Shown here one piece after another: positions 17,813 through 25,571 of a stretch of DNA of 64,000 nucleotides. A program made the translations under genes and the position numbers. The stretch lies in contig CANMVD010000001.1 of NCBI GenBank assembly GCA_947501275.1, forward strand, positions 1,054,001-1,118,000, read 5' to 3'. The stretch's first letter is position 1. Each line of letters starts with the position of its first letter. The notes below the pieces were generated by a model. The model searched no databases, was not told the origin of the DNA, and saw only the letters and a program-made list of their open reading frames with translations. Origin of the DNA: an uncultured Tateyamaria sp. (lineage in GTDB: Bacteria; Pseudomonadota; Alphaproteobacteria; Rhodobacterales; Rhodobacteraceae).

Positions 17813-18601
17813 ATGTTGAAGAAATTTGCCCTGAGTGCCGTGGCTGCGTTCGCGTTGTCCACGGGTGCTTTTGCCGCTGGCGAAGGTGGTCATGTCGAGA
17901 ATGTCGACTTTTCGTTTGATGGGCCGTTTGGGTCGTTTGATCAGAACCAGTTGCAGCGTGGCTTGCAGATCTACACCGAGATTTGCGCGGCCTGTCACGG
18001 ACTGCAGTACGTGCCGCTGCGTACGTTGGGTGATGAAGGCGGCCCCGCACTGCCGGATGATCAGGTTCGCGCTTATGCGGAATTTTATGAGGTCTTTGAT
18101 GCGGATCTGGATGATTTCCGGTCCGCCACGCCAAATGACCACTTCCCCGGGTCCAACCTTGAGAACGCCCCTGACCTGAGCCTGATGGCCAAGGCCCGTG
18201 CCGGGTTCCATGGCCCTTACGGCCTCGGCATCAATCAGTTCCTCAAGGGCATGGGTGGTCCGGAATACATTGTGGCCTTGCTTAACGGGTATACCGGTGA
18301 GGAAAAGGAAGAGGCGGGTGCGGTTCTATATGAGAATACCGCATTTCCGGGCGGCTGGATTGCAATGGCCCCCCCATTGTACGGCGATGATCTGGAATTT
18401 GCAGACGGTCACGCGACGGACCTTCACCACCTGTCCGAAGACGTCGCAGCCTTCCTGATGTGGACGGCCGAGCCCAAGATGATGGCCCGCAAGCAAGCTG
18501 GCTTTGTTGGTGTGGTATTCCTCACCATGTTGTCTGTGCTGCTGTACCTGACCAACAAGCGTCTTTGGGCGCCTGTAAAGGCCCGCTACAAGCAAAAGTA
18601 A
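17813..18601 (+). CDS. petC: Cytochrome c1
   Basis: Heme c subunit of the bc1 complex, 262 residues. A signal peptide ([21 protein letters not shown]) precedes the mature [18 protein letters not shown]. The covalent heme site is CAACH with Cys58, Cys61 and His62; the distal Met ligand region is in the [15 protein letters not shown] stretch. A C-terminal membrane anchor ([27 protein letters not shown]) ends the protein. AGGAG lies before the ATG and an intrinsic terminator follows the stop. Confidence 0.97.
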   Translation: MLKKFALSAVAAFALSTGAFAAGEGGHVENVDFSFDGPFGSFDQNQLQRGLQIYTEICAACHGLQYVPLRTLGDEGGPALPDDQVRAYAEFYEVFDADLDDFRSATPNDHFPGSNLENAPDLSLMAKARAGFHGPYGLGINQFLKGMGGPEYIVALLNGYTGEEKEEAGAVLYENTAFPGGWIAMAPPLYGDDLEFADGHATDLHHLSEDVAAFLMWTAEPKMMARKQAGFVGVVFLTMLSVLLYLTNKRLWAPVKARYKQK

Positions 18602-18628
18602 GCTCGGACCGATAACGCCCTGAGCGAA

Positions 18629-18655
18629 AGCCCTGCCCTTTGGCGGGGCTTTTTG
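18629..18655 (+). terminator. Intrinsic terminator of petABC
   Basis: AGCCCTGCC at 18629-18637 pairs with GGCGGGGCT at 18642-18650 (one T-G wobble) around a CTTT loop, followed by TTTT. It lies 28 bp after the petC stop. Confidence 0.9.
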
Positions 18656-18727
18656 CTTTGAGGTGTGAGGGCTGCTTTGCCGCGCCCATTGGAGCCCCCA
18701 GAATTTATGACGCGAGTTGAAGACGGA

Positions 18728-19975
18728 TCAGGCCTGCAGTTGGCTGTCTGATCGTCCCTTGATCGTTGTCGTGACGATCTGCCCTTCTGACTGAGCGGTG
18801 CCAAAGGTGACTTCGCTGAATTGCTCCGTCCGCCCCATGTGCGCGTTTTCCATCAACACATGATGCATCCTGCCGACCTGCGCGGCGAGGTGGGTTGCGA
18901 CTTGCGCGTCACCAGCGGCCCGCAATCGGGCGGCCCGTTCCTTGATTGCGGTTCCGTTGACCTGGGGCATTTTGGCCGCTGGAGTACCGGTGCGTATCGA
19001 GTACGGGAAGACGTGCAACCACGTGAGATGGCACTCCGTCACCAGTTTGAGCGAATTGTCGAAATGTGCGTCTGTTTCCGTGGGGAACCCTGCAATGATG
19101 TCTGCACCAAAGGTCATGTCCGGCCGCAGCTTGCGTGCCTCTTCCGTAAAGCGGATGGCATCATCACGCAGGTGCCGCCGCTTCATCCGTTTCAGGATCA
19201 GGTCGTCGCCGTGTTGCAGGCTAAGGTGCAGGTGCGGCATCAGGCGCGGCTCGGTTGCGATGGCTTGCATCAGGGCTGCATCAACTTCGATCGAGTCTAT
19301 TGAACTGATCCGCAGCCTTGGTAGATCCGGCACGAGCTTGAGGATGCGCAGCACCAGATCCCCAAGTTGTGGCGTTGCGGGCAGGTCCGCCCCCCACGAC
19401 GTCATGTCGACCCCTGTCAGCACCACTTCGTTAAAGCCGCGGTCCACCAGCCGTTTGATCTGTTCTACCACCACTCCCGCAGGGACGGAGCGCGAATTGC
19501 CGCGGCCATAGGGAATGATGCAGAATGTACAGCGGTGATCGCAGCCGTTTTGCACCTGCACATACGCGCGGCTGCGGGTGCCGAAACCGTCGATCAAGTG
19601 TCCGGCTGTTTCCGTCACTGACATGATGTCGTTGACCTGCACCGGTTCTGTGCCAAAGTTGCCCGCCAACCCGGCCCACGTGTCGCTTTGCATCTTTTCG
19701 GTGTTGCCGATGACCGCGTCGACCTCGTCCATGTTTGCAAAGGTGTCGGGTTCGGTCTGCGCTGCACAGCCGGTCACGATCAGTTTGGCGTCCGGGTGGG
19801 TGCGGCGCAGTTTTCGAATGTCCTGACGGGCCTTGCGCACAGCCTCCGCAGTGACCGCGCAGGTGTTTACAACGACCGCGTTTTGCAGACCTGCGCCTGC
19901 GGCCAATTCCTCCATCGCCTTGGTTTCATAAGCGTTGAGGCGGCAGCCGTGGTTAGAGAAGACGGGCGGTTTCAT
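18728..19975 (-). CDS. mtaB: tRNA (t6A37) methylthiotransferase
   Basis: Radical-SAM enzyme that converts t6A37 to ms2t6A37 in ANN-decoding tRNAs. 415 residues with the MTTase N-terminal domain (Cys in HGCRLNAYE, NTCAV and TGCAAQ, binding one Fe-S cluster), the radical SAM CDHRCTFC motif at about residues 146-153, IPYGRGNSRS and the LTGVDMTSWG segment. The MtaB subtype is favoured by the short TRAM-like C-terminal tail and the NHGCRLNAYE start. Its ATG overlaps the dapF stop (ATGA). Confidence 0.93.
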   Translation of the reverse strand: MKPPVFSNHGCRLNAYETKAMEELAAGAGLQNAVVVNTCAVTAEAVRKARQDIRKLRRTHPDAKLIVTGCAAQTEPDTFANMDEVDAVIGNTEKMQSDTWAGLAGNFGTEPVQVNDIMSVTETAGHLIDGFGTRSRAYVQVQNGCDHRCTFCIIPYGRGNSRSVPAGVVVEQIKRLVDRGFNEVVLTGVDMTSWGADLPATPQLGDLVLRILKLVPDLPRLRISSIDSIEVDAALMQAIATEPRLMPHLHLSLQHGDDLILKRMKRRHLRDDAIRFTEEARKLRPDMTFGADIIAGFPTETDAHFDNSLKLVTECHLTWLHVFPYSIRTGTPAAKMPQVNGTAIKERAARLRAAGDAQVATHLAAQVGRMHHVLMENAHMGRTEQFSEVTFGTAQSEGQIVTTTIKGRSDSQLQA

Positions 19976-20802
19976 AACCCGTCAAGGAAGCTTTGAGTCA
20001 GGACACCGTCAAACACATGCGCTGTGGGCCCGGACATCCAGACGCCATCCTCGCGCCAATCGATGTACAGCGTGCCGCCATCCAGATCGATTTGCACCTT
20101 GCGCCCGGTCAGTCCACGGCGATGCGCAGCCACAGCAGTGGCGCAAGAGGACGAGCCCGAAGCCAGAGTGACCCCCGTGCCGCGTTCCCAGACACGCATG
20201 CGCAGATGGTCTTGCCCGATCAGTTGGGCGAACTGGACGTTGGTGCGTTCGGGGTAAAGAGGATGGTGCTCAATGTGCGAACCACGGTGCTGGAGGTCGA
20301 CCCCAGCCACATCATCGACAAAGAAAGTGCAGTGCGGATTGCCCATGCCTGTAGCCACGGGATCACCCTCAATGGGTAAGTGCAGTGTGTCCATCTCTTG
20401 CGCCAACGGCACGCCTGCCCAGTCCAGTTGCGGGTGCCCCATGTTGACGGCTGTAACCCCGTCTGCGGCTGTCACAGCATGTAATGTGCCCCGTCCTGTG
20501 ACGGCGATGTCGAGAGACTTTGCCCCTGTCAGCGCCATCTCGCGCGCGGCAATGCAGCGGGTTGCGTTGCCGCAAGCAGACGAGTGGGATCCATCTGCAT
20601 TGTAGAACGTGATTGTCAGATCTGTGCCATCCGAGATGACGGCCAACTGGTCAAACCCCACGCCGCGATGCCGATCTGCCAGTGCAACGGCCAAATCAGG
20701 TGTCACAGAAGCGTCGGATATACGGGTATCAATCACGACAAAGTCGTTCCCAAGCCCGTGCATCTTCATGAAGGGCCAACCAGAGGCGGCAATCTGTTGC
20801 AT
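19972..20802 (-). CDS. dapF: Diaminopimelate epimerase
   Basis: Interconverts LL- and meso-diaminopimelate for lysine and peptidoglycan synthesis without cofactors. With ATG 20802 (MQQIAASGWPFMKMHGLGNDF) the protein has 276 residues, matching the family; ATG 20811 is a possible alternative, while the first in-frame ATG at 20856 adds an unlikely tail. The two catalytic Cys are in SHSSACGNATRC and SGSSSCATAVAAH. Coupled to mtaB by an ATGA overlap. The tRNA-Lys gene lies about 110 bp upstream on the other strand. Confidence 0.94.
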   Translation of the reverse strand: MQQIAASGWPFMKMHGLGNDFVVIDTRISDASVTPDLAVALADRHRGVGFDQLAVISDGTDLTITFYNADGSHSSACGNATRCIAAREMALTGAKSLDIAVTGRGTLHAVTAADGVTAVNMGHPQLDWAGVPLAQEMDTLHLPIEGDPVATGMGNPHCTFFVDDVAGVDLQHRGSHIEHHPLYPERTNVQFAQLIGQDHLRMRVWERGTGVTLASGSSSCATAVAAHRRGLTGRKVQIDLDGGTLYIDWREDGVWMSGPTAHVFDGVLTQSFLDGL

Positions 20803-20908
20803 CCCGGGCATATAACGCTGGGGTTTGTGGGAATCCAGTATGTCGCAGGAAATCATATGAGAATCGTCTTGACCCTGCGCCGCACCCTTTCTAGATAGGC
20901 CGCCAGTG

Positions 20909-20984
20909 GGGCCGTTAGCTCAGTTGGTAGAGCAGCTGACTTTTAATCAGCGGGTCGCAGGTTCGAACCCTGCACGGCTCACCA
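20909..20984 (+). tRNA. tRNA-Lys (anticodon UUU), CCA encoded
   Basis: A full cloverleaf: acceptor 5' GGGCCGT pairs with ACGGCTC (one G-U), D-arm AGCTCAGTTGGTAGAGC, anticodon arm CTGACTTTTAATCAG with anticodon TTT, variable loop GGGTC, T-arm GCAGGTTCGAACCCTGC, then encoded CCA. The sequence after it changes character, so the gene may be an integration site. Confidence 0.97.
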
Positions 20985-21493
20985 TTTATCCTACATTTTC
21001 AAATCCTTACACGGTGATCAACCTTAGGTCCGCTACGGTGTTCAAAAATGCCGATTCTGGGGGGGACATGGGGGACATATGAGGTTGGGCGCTCAGTTGG
21101 CTTGAAAGAAAAATGGAAAGTGTTGTGGCGTCCAACACCTTCTTTGAGTGCCTGAATCACGCATACACTCGCGTGCGTACTGTTGACGGCTTTGCTTGAG
21201 GCTCAGGGCATGAAAGTTTGGAAAGTCCTCATACGCCCCGACGCCATCGCACCGGATATACGGCAAGGGTGGCTGCGCGCCGAGACATTTGGCGATGTGC
21301 TGGGTTTAGTAGACCACCCGGACGCTGATGCCATATCAACTTTGACTGCTTGGCTTGGGCAACCTGTAAATCGGTCGATTGGGTCGTTAGTACACTGGTT
21401 TTACTGACAAATGTTCCTCCAATGATTGCCGTCCGAGCGAGGAAACGTGAAGGGATGTGGTTTGGACGAGCAAAGCCTGCCACCGAAACTCAA
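20985..21493. other. 509-bp non-coding stretch after tRNA-Lys
   Basis: No convincing gene. It is visibly more AT-rich than the flanks. A GGGGGACAT direct repeat occurs at 21061-21069 and 21070-21078. A 74-codon frame at 21183-21407 (plus) has no recognisable features. The stretch could be left from a mobile element that once used the tRNA gene; no integrase or second copy of the tRNA 3' end was seen. Confidence 0.5.
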
Positions 21494-21832
21494 TCACTTC
21501 GCTTTCTTGTAGCCTTCTCGTTGCAACTGCCGCACCAGCTTCCTGAAATTTTTCGATCCGCCTTCTGAAAATGGATGTCCATATGCAGTAACTGGTCCTT
21601 TCTTGACTGGCTTTTTGAATGTGCCATCTTCGAAAAAGACTTCATTGAGAACCCAGACACCCAAAGTATCCAGAGCGGACTTTGACTCATTGATTGGCTG
21701 GCTAAAGCATCCACCAGTGTTGCACCAAACGGCGACATTATTCCCATCAGGATCGACCATCCAGCGCTCACCAGCAAACGACGCGGATGTGGTCACTACC
21801 AACGCTGTAACAGCATAAATTGAATTTCTCAT
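21494..21832 (-). CDS. Small secreted hypothetical protein
   Basis: A 112-residue frame from ATG 21832 with a good signal peptide (MRNSIYAVTALVVTTSASFA, cleavage before GERWMVDPDG). The mature part is about 90 residues, with two Cys in VWCNTGGCFSQ that could form a disulfide, and a basic C-terminal end (RKLVRQLQREGYKKAK). AGGG lies about 8 bp before the ATG. I recognise no domain. It sits between the tRNA-linked stretch and an IS3 remnant, in AT-rich surroundings, so it is probably accessory. Confidence 0.6.
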   Translation of the reverse strand: MRNSIYAVTALVVTTSASFAGERWMVDPDGNNVAVWCNTGGCFSQPINESKSALDTLGVWVLNEVFFEDGTFKKPVKKGPVTAYGHPFSEGGSKNFRKLVRQLQREGYKKAK

Positions 21833-21862
21833 AATTCGTACCCTGCATTTTGTTTGTGGCAC

Positions 21863-22321
21863 TTACCGCCTTGGTTTCTGCATATCCTTGCCGCTCTTCG
21901 AGCAAGTTTCACAATGGTCAATGTCAATCCGATCACAGCACCTGTCTAGTACTTCCACATAATTTTCAGCTCGCTGTTGCGCCCTTTGCATCCGCCGACT
22001 TAAGTTCGTTCGGTTCAGGTTTTGGACGTCCTTTGACCGGTTCGCATATCCGTGTGGCGTCAATCCAGCGAGGTTGGAGTGAGGCCGGTGGTGAGTGTAG
22101 TCGGTGCGCCATGCCGCAATCGTGCGGCAGGCAGGGCGCAGAGACGGGAACAGGTGTTCGTGTCGGCATTCCTCGCGCATCCTTGCGTTGAAGCTTTCGA
22201 CCAAGCCGTTCCGCATCGGCTTGCCGGGTGCGATGCAGTGCCAAGCAACTTGTCGATCTTCCTGCCATTTCAGCATCGCGTTCGATCCGTGCCGTAGCAC
22301 GTCAGGAAGACGCGCTGTCAT
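21863..22321 (-). pseudogene. IS3-family transposase orfB, 3' fragment
   Basis: A 152-codon frame whose first half is the C-terminal end of an IS3/IS407-type DDE transposase: SNAMLKWQEDRQVAWHCIAPG, KPMRNGLVESFNARMREECR with the last catalytic Glu in VESFN, and WRTDYTHHRPHSNLAGLTPHGY. The N-terminal catalytic part with both Asp residues is missing. The codons after KDVQNLNRT are not transposase-like and probably read into flanking DNA. Confidence 0.85.
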
Positions 22322-22324
22322 TGA

Positions 22325-22456
22325 TTATGGCCGCCATTTGCAGAACGTCGCATCACTGATCCCATCCTTGCGACACAGCTCCTTCGCACCAAGCCCGGCC
22401 TGATGCTCTTTCAAGATGCCCATGATCTTGTCTTCGCCAAAACGGTTTCTCTACAT
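22325..22456 (-). pseudogene. IS3-family orfA fragment with a stop at codon 2
   Basis: Read from ATG 22456 this gives M, stop, RNRFGEDKIMGILKEHQAGLGAKELCRKDGISDATFCKWRP, stop. That is the helix-turn-helix start of IS3-family OrfA (KRNRF..EQIIGILKEH..G). The TAG at codon 2 is where the family has a Lys codon, so one substitution killed it. The sequence stops at KWR, where the deletion into orfB begins. Confidence 0.85.
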
Positions 22457-22504
22457 CGCTTGCCTCCTCAGCTGGAGTACAGGTCAAACAAAAATCCGGA
22501 CATT

Positions 22505-24259
22505 TCAGGGCAGAAGGGCAAGGTCTACCGCTACTTTGGCTGTCCCATTGGCGGAAACGGCTGCGTTCAGCGTGTTGTCATCCAGCCAGAATGTTTCCAG
22601 CCGCAGATCGTTCAACGCGACACTAAGATCGGCAGAGCCATCAGGTGTTTGGACTTGCAGGTTGCTGAGTGCATTGATGATTTCGCTAAAGTGCGAATCG
22701 ACCTCAAATCGCATGAAGGGTGCCAATGCTTGTTCCAAAGCGCCTTCGGCATACCAGCTGACCCTGCGCACGACGTCTTCGCTGCTTTCGACGTCCAGTT
22801 TGAGATCATCGAGCACGATCACATTGTTGGCTTTGTCAAAGACCGGACGGGCAGTCACATAAAGTTCGACAGAGACCCGCAAGAAGCTGACCCCTTTGAG
22901 CCGGATGCCAAGCACCAGCCGTTGTCCGTTTTGATAAGCCCGTACGGACAGGTCGCCAAAGCGCAAACCGGGCGCTTTTTCCGCTAGGAAATCCTGAATG
23001 GCCTTGTTTGCTGTTGCTTCGACAACATCCAGCGGCACATGGGCCGTGGGCACCACGTGAAAGCCACCGAAGGTCGAATTGTCGACGCGGACATTGACCT
23101 GCGTTTTGGAAACGGGCGGTTTGGTCAGCATCAGCTGCGGTTTTGAGGTGAAACCGCCGGCCACGCGCACAATGTTCCGTCTGCCATCGGGTGCGTGGAC
23201 CCGCGGAGACACCAGCATCTCTTGCGCATTTACGCCGATCCAGACCGGCGGTGTGGTGGGCAGGGCAATCGGCGCGGCCAGCAAGGTACGGGCCTGTGCC
23301 AACGCTGCGGCCACCGCTTCGCTGGCGACAGGTTCTTCGGTCGCGCTGTCCACAGCCCCAACCAGCGCACTTCTGAGTGCAGGTGTGAGTGCCTGCCCAA
23401 TCCCGGATTTGAACAGCGCGCTGAGACCGTCAAGGTCGATATGATTGAAGAAGCCCAGCGAACACGCACCCCTGTCCAGGTCAAATGAGACTGGCCCAAT
23501 CTCGGGCGATATGAACAGCTCATCATCCTTCACCGCGACTGATATCGTGGCCCGTGTCTTGACGCGAACAGGGACAGAACACTTCTGGGCACTGATCCAG
23601 TCAAAGTCCCGCAAGGCGCGCCCTTGCGCCTGCAGCTGGATGTGGGCAGTACTCGTGGTCGCAATGTCAAAGCCACCATTGGCGGCGCCAGAGATCGACA
23701 GTTTTCTCAGGTTTACGGAGTAAGCGAGTTCCGGAACGGGCGAAATTTCGTCGATGACCTGATCCAGACCGGTACATTCGACGGTATTGACGACAACATC
23801 TCGGGCGACGCGCATGACGCGCCCGCCAGTATTGTTCCATGCGCATTCGCCGACGCGCCCGATATCTTCCAGGATATTGCCGCTGAAGGCTTTACACGGC
23901 ACTTCCTCGATCACGCGTTCGACAACCGTGACGGGGTTACACCGACGCGCATCTGCTGGCAGATCAATGAGTCCAAAGACGGCTTCGGTGATCAACTTTG
24001 TCGACGTGCCGCTGACCAGTGGCTTGGCCTTGAGGGTGGTCTCAACAAGATTGGCCAAAGCAGCGGCTTGGAGGTCCACAGGCACAAAAACGGTAGAGAC
24101 AGGCACATCAACGGCCATGTTTTCGGGTGCGAACTCGGGCGGCGCGTCAGGCGCTATGCGCAGCGCCATGCCAGCCACGAAGTAGAGCACGGCCCCGAGT
24201 GACGGCACGCCGCCGACCCAGATTACGCGCTTGCGGGTGAAGCGGAAGGGGAGTTTCAT
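22505..24259 (-). CDS. DUF4403-family membrane-anchored protein (operon gene 4)
   Basis: 584 residues from ATG 24259 (MKLPFRFTRKRVIWVGGVPS), which overlaps the previous stop as ATGA; the longer frame to 24379 runs through the upstream gene. A basic N-terminus and one hydrophobic segment (about residues 12-33) anchor the protein, with the remainder probably periplasmic. The body fits DUF4403: VPVSTVFVPVDLQAAALANLVE at the start, VNLRKLSISGAANGGFDIATT, repeated long beta strands, and a second half beginning WIGVNAQEMLVSPRV. DUF4403 has been discussed as a possible tubular lipid-binding (TULIP-like) fold; I cannot test that here. Four Cys lie in residues about 105-165. Last gene of the four-gene operon; an IS terminus lies 2 bp after its stop. 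Confidence 0.75.
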   Translation of the reverse strand: MKLPFRFTRKRVIWVGGVPSLGAVLYFVAGMALRIAPDAPPEFAPENMAVDVPVSTVFVPVDLQAAALANLVETTLKAKPLVSGTSTKLITEAVFGLIDLPADARRCNPVTVVERVIEEVPCKAFSGNILEDIGRVGECAWNNTGGRVMRVARDVVVNTVECTGLDQVIDEISPVPELAYSVNLRKLSISGAANGGFDIATTSTAHIQLQAQGRALRDFDWISAQKCSVPVRVKTRATISVAVKDDELFISPEIGPVSFDLDRGACSLGFFNHIDLDGLSALFKSGIGQALTPALRSALVGAVDSATEEPVASEAVAAALAQARTLLAAPIALPTTPPVWIGVNAQEMLVSPRVHAPDGRRNIVRVAGGFTSKPQLMLTKPPVSKTQVNVRVDNSTFGGFHVVPTAHVPLDVVEATANKAIQDFLAEKAPGLRFGDLSVRAYQNGQRLVLGIRLKGVSFLRVSVELYVTARPVFDKANNVIVLDDLKLDVESSEDVVRRVSWYAEGALEQALAPFMRFEVDSHFSEIINALSNLQVQTPDGSADLSVALNDLRLETFWLDDNTLNAAVSANGTAKVAVDLALLP

Positions 24260-25569
24260 ATCGCCTCCACCATTGCGAGGGGCAGGCGGCATTCCGAGGC
24301 AATGTCGGACAGGTCTGCGTCCTTGACCTGCTTGAGTGTGCGCGCATGTTCGCGTTGCAGCGGCAACGCGCTGGCCCAAGCTGCAATTTCGTTGCGTTCT
24401 TTGCCGTGTTGCGCCGCGAGATCTCCGATGTCCGCTCCAGCGGCGAGCTGTGTCTTGGCTTCAAGTTCGGCACGCAGGTCTTGGAGCGCGGCGGTACGCA
24501 GGATCAGCGCATTGGCGAGGGTATCAAGGGCGAGATCTCCTTCGACTTCCTCCCAACTGTCCGAGAGTTTGGGATCCAGCATTTCCTCGATCTCGTCATA
24601 GGTGCCTTGGGGGATGCCGATCTGTTCGAGGATCGCCTCTTCCTCCATTCCGCGCACGTAGGCATCGCGGGCGTTCACCACAGTCGAAATTTCGCTAACC
24701 TGTGCTTCGCTCAGGCCAGTTTCCGTGACGACCAATGACAGTGTGCTGCCTCCGGCGATCAGAACTTCTGCTTTGAGACGGTCGGCGATGCTGCTCAGCA
24801 GATCTTCCGTCATCCCGTCTACAAGTGTCAGGATCACGCTGTGTTCCAGCCCTGCACGCAGCATCTTGCGCCCAACGCTCATCGCGACCTTTTGGCGGCC
24901 CAGATCCACTATGGCAAGGTTCAGCTTTTCGACATAGGCCGGAACCGTACCGACGCCTGCCTCTGCCAGTAGATCGCGGCGTTGACTAAAGGCGGAGGCC
25001 TTTGCCGCTTCGAGCTTTTCTACTTCGCGCCCGGCTTGCTTGGAGGCCGCATTGGCCTCTGCAATCACTGCGCGCAGGTCGTCGTTCACGATCCGTGCCT
25101 GTGCTTCGTTCCACACCAACATCACCGCCTCAAGAGCGAGGGCGACGGGCCCAGTGAATTTGGCAAAGCGTACCAGTTTGAAGGCTTTGCTGGCCTTGGC
25201 GAATTTAGCAACCTTGCCCGTACCCGAGGCCATGTTCATGTAGACGGCAAAGTTGGCAACCATTGACGCAGCCATAGGCGCCGTGGTCAGCCACAGGATA
25301 TTCTTGACGACGCCGACTGGTGAGGTTTCGGCAAACAGGATCGCCAAGGCGTCTTTTTCCACATCACCGGTCTCCGGCAATACAAGGTCCATCTGTTGGC
25401 GCATCAGGCCACCGACAAAGGCCAACTTGGCCTCCATCAGATCCAGATCGCCCACGATCTCGCGGTAGGCGTCATAGGTTTCGGTGTATAGTCGAGAATG
25501 TGCGTCGATCTCGGCTTTCTTGATATTCAAATCGGCCAAGAGATCGTCTGTCTTAAATGATTCTAACAT
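24256..25569 (-). CDS. Unknown helical protein with two hydrophobic segments (operon gene 3)
   Basis: 437 residues, no signal peptide, and no family I recognise. Residues 1-60 are predicted helical by eye (heptad-like, charged). Hydrophobic segments lie at about 87-113 (VVKNILWLTTAPMAASMVANF onward) and 137-153 (FTGPVALALEAVMLVWN), separated by a Lys/Ala-rich linker (GKVAKFAKASKAFKLVRFAK). A long charged coiled-coil-like part follows (155-230), then helical C-terminal modules with short Gly-turn motifs (EQIGIPQGTYDEIEEML; SDIASECRLPLAMVEAI). The layout (helix, paired hydrophobic segments, helix bundle) matches gene 1 of the same operon and recalls alpha-helical pore-forming proteins, but that is inference. 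Starts 2 bp after gene 2 ends. Confidence 0.7.
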   Translation of the reverse strand: MLESFKTDDLLADLNIKKAEIDAHSRLYTETYDAYREIVGDLDLMEAKLAFVGGLMRQQMDLVLPETGDVEKDALAILFAETSPVGVVKNILWLTTAPMAASMVANFAVYMNMASGTGKVAKFAKASKAFKLVRFAKFTGPVALALEAVMLVWNEAQARIVNDDLRAVIAEANAASKQAGREVEKLEAAKASAFSQRRDLLAEAGVGTVPAYVEKLNLAIVDLGRQKVAMSVGRKMLRAGLEHSVILTLVDGMTEDLLSSIADRLKAEVLIAGGSTLSLVVTETGLSEAQVSEISTVVNARDAYVRGMEEEAILEQIGIPQGTYDEIEEMLDPKLSDSWEEVEGDLALDTLANALILRTAALQDLRAELEAKTQLAAGADIGDLAAQHGKERNEIAAWASALPLQREHARTLKQVKDADLSDIASECRLPLAMVEAI

Positions 25570-25571
25570 AT

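Larger units (their letters stand above)
21863..22502 (-). mobile_element. Decayed IS3-family element with internal deletion
   Basis: Contains a 5' fragment of orfA and a 3' fragment of orfB joined together, with the middle of the element deleted. The outer edge at 22502 reads (minus strand) TGTCCGGATTTTTG, a typical IS3-family terminus, and lies 2 bp from the stop of the DUF4403 gene. No matching terminus was found at the left; the 21863 limit is only the orfB stop. The element cannot transpose. Confidence 0.8.

Noticed and set aside
21183-21407. 74-codon frame after the tRNA gene
   Set aside because: No ribosome-binding site, no recognised motif and no neighbour context; it may be a relic.
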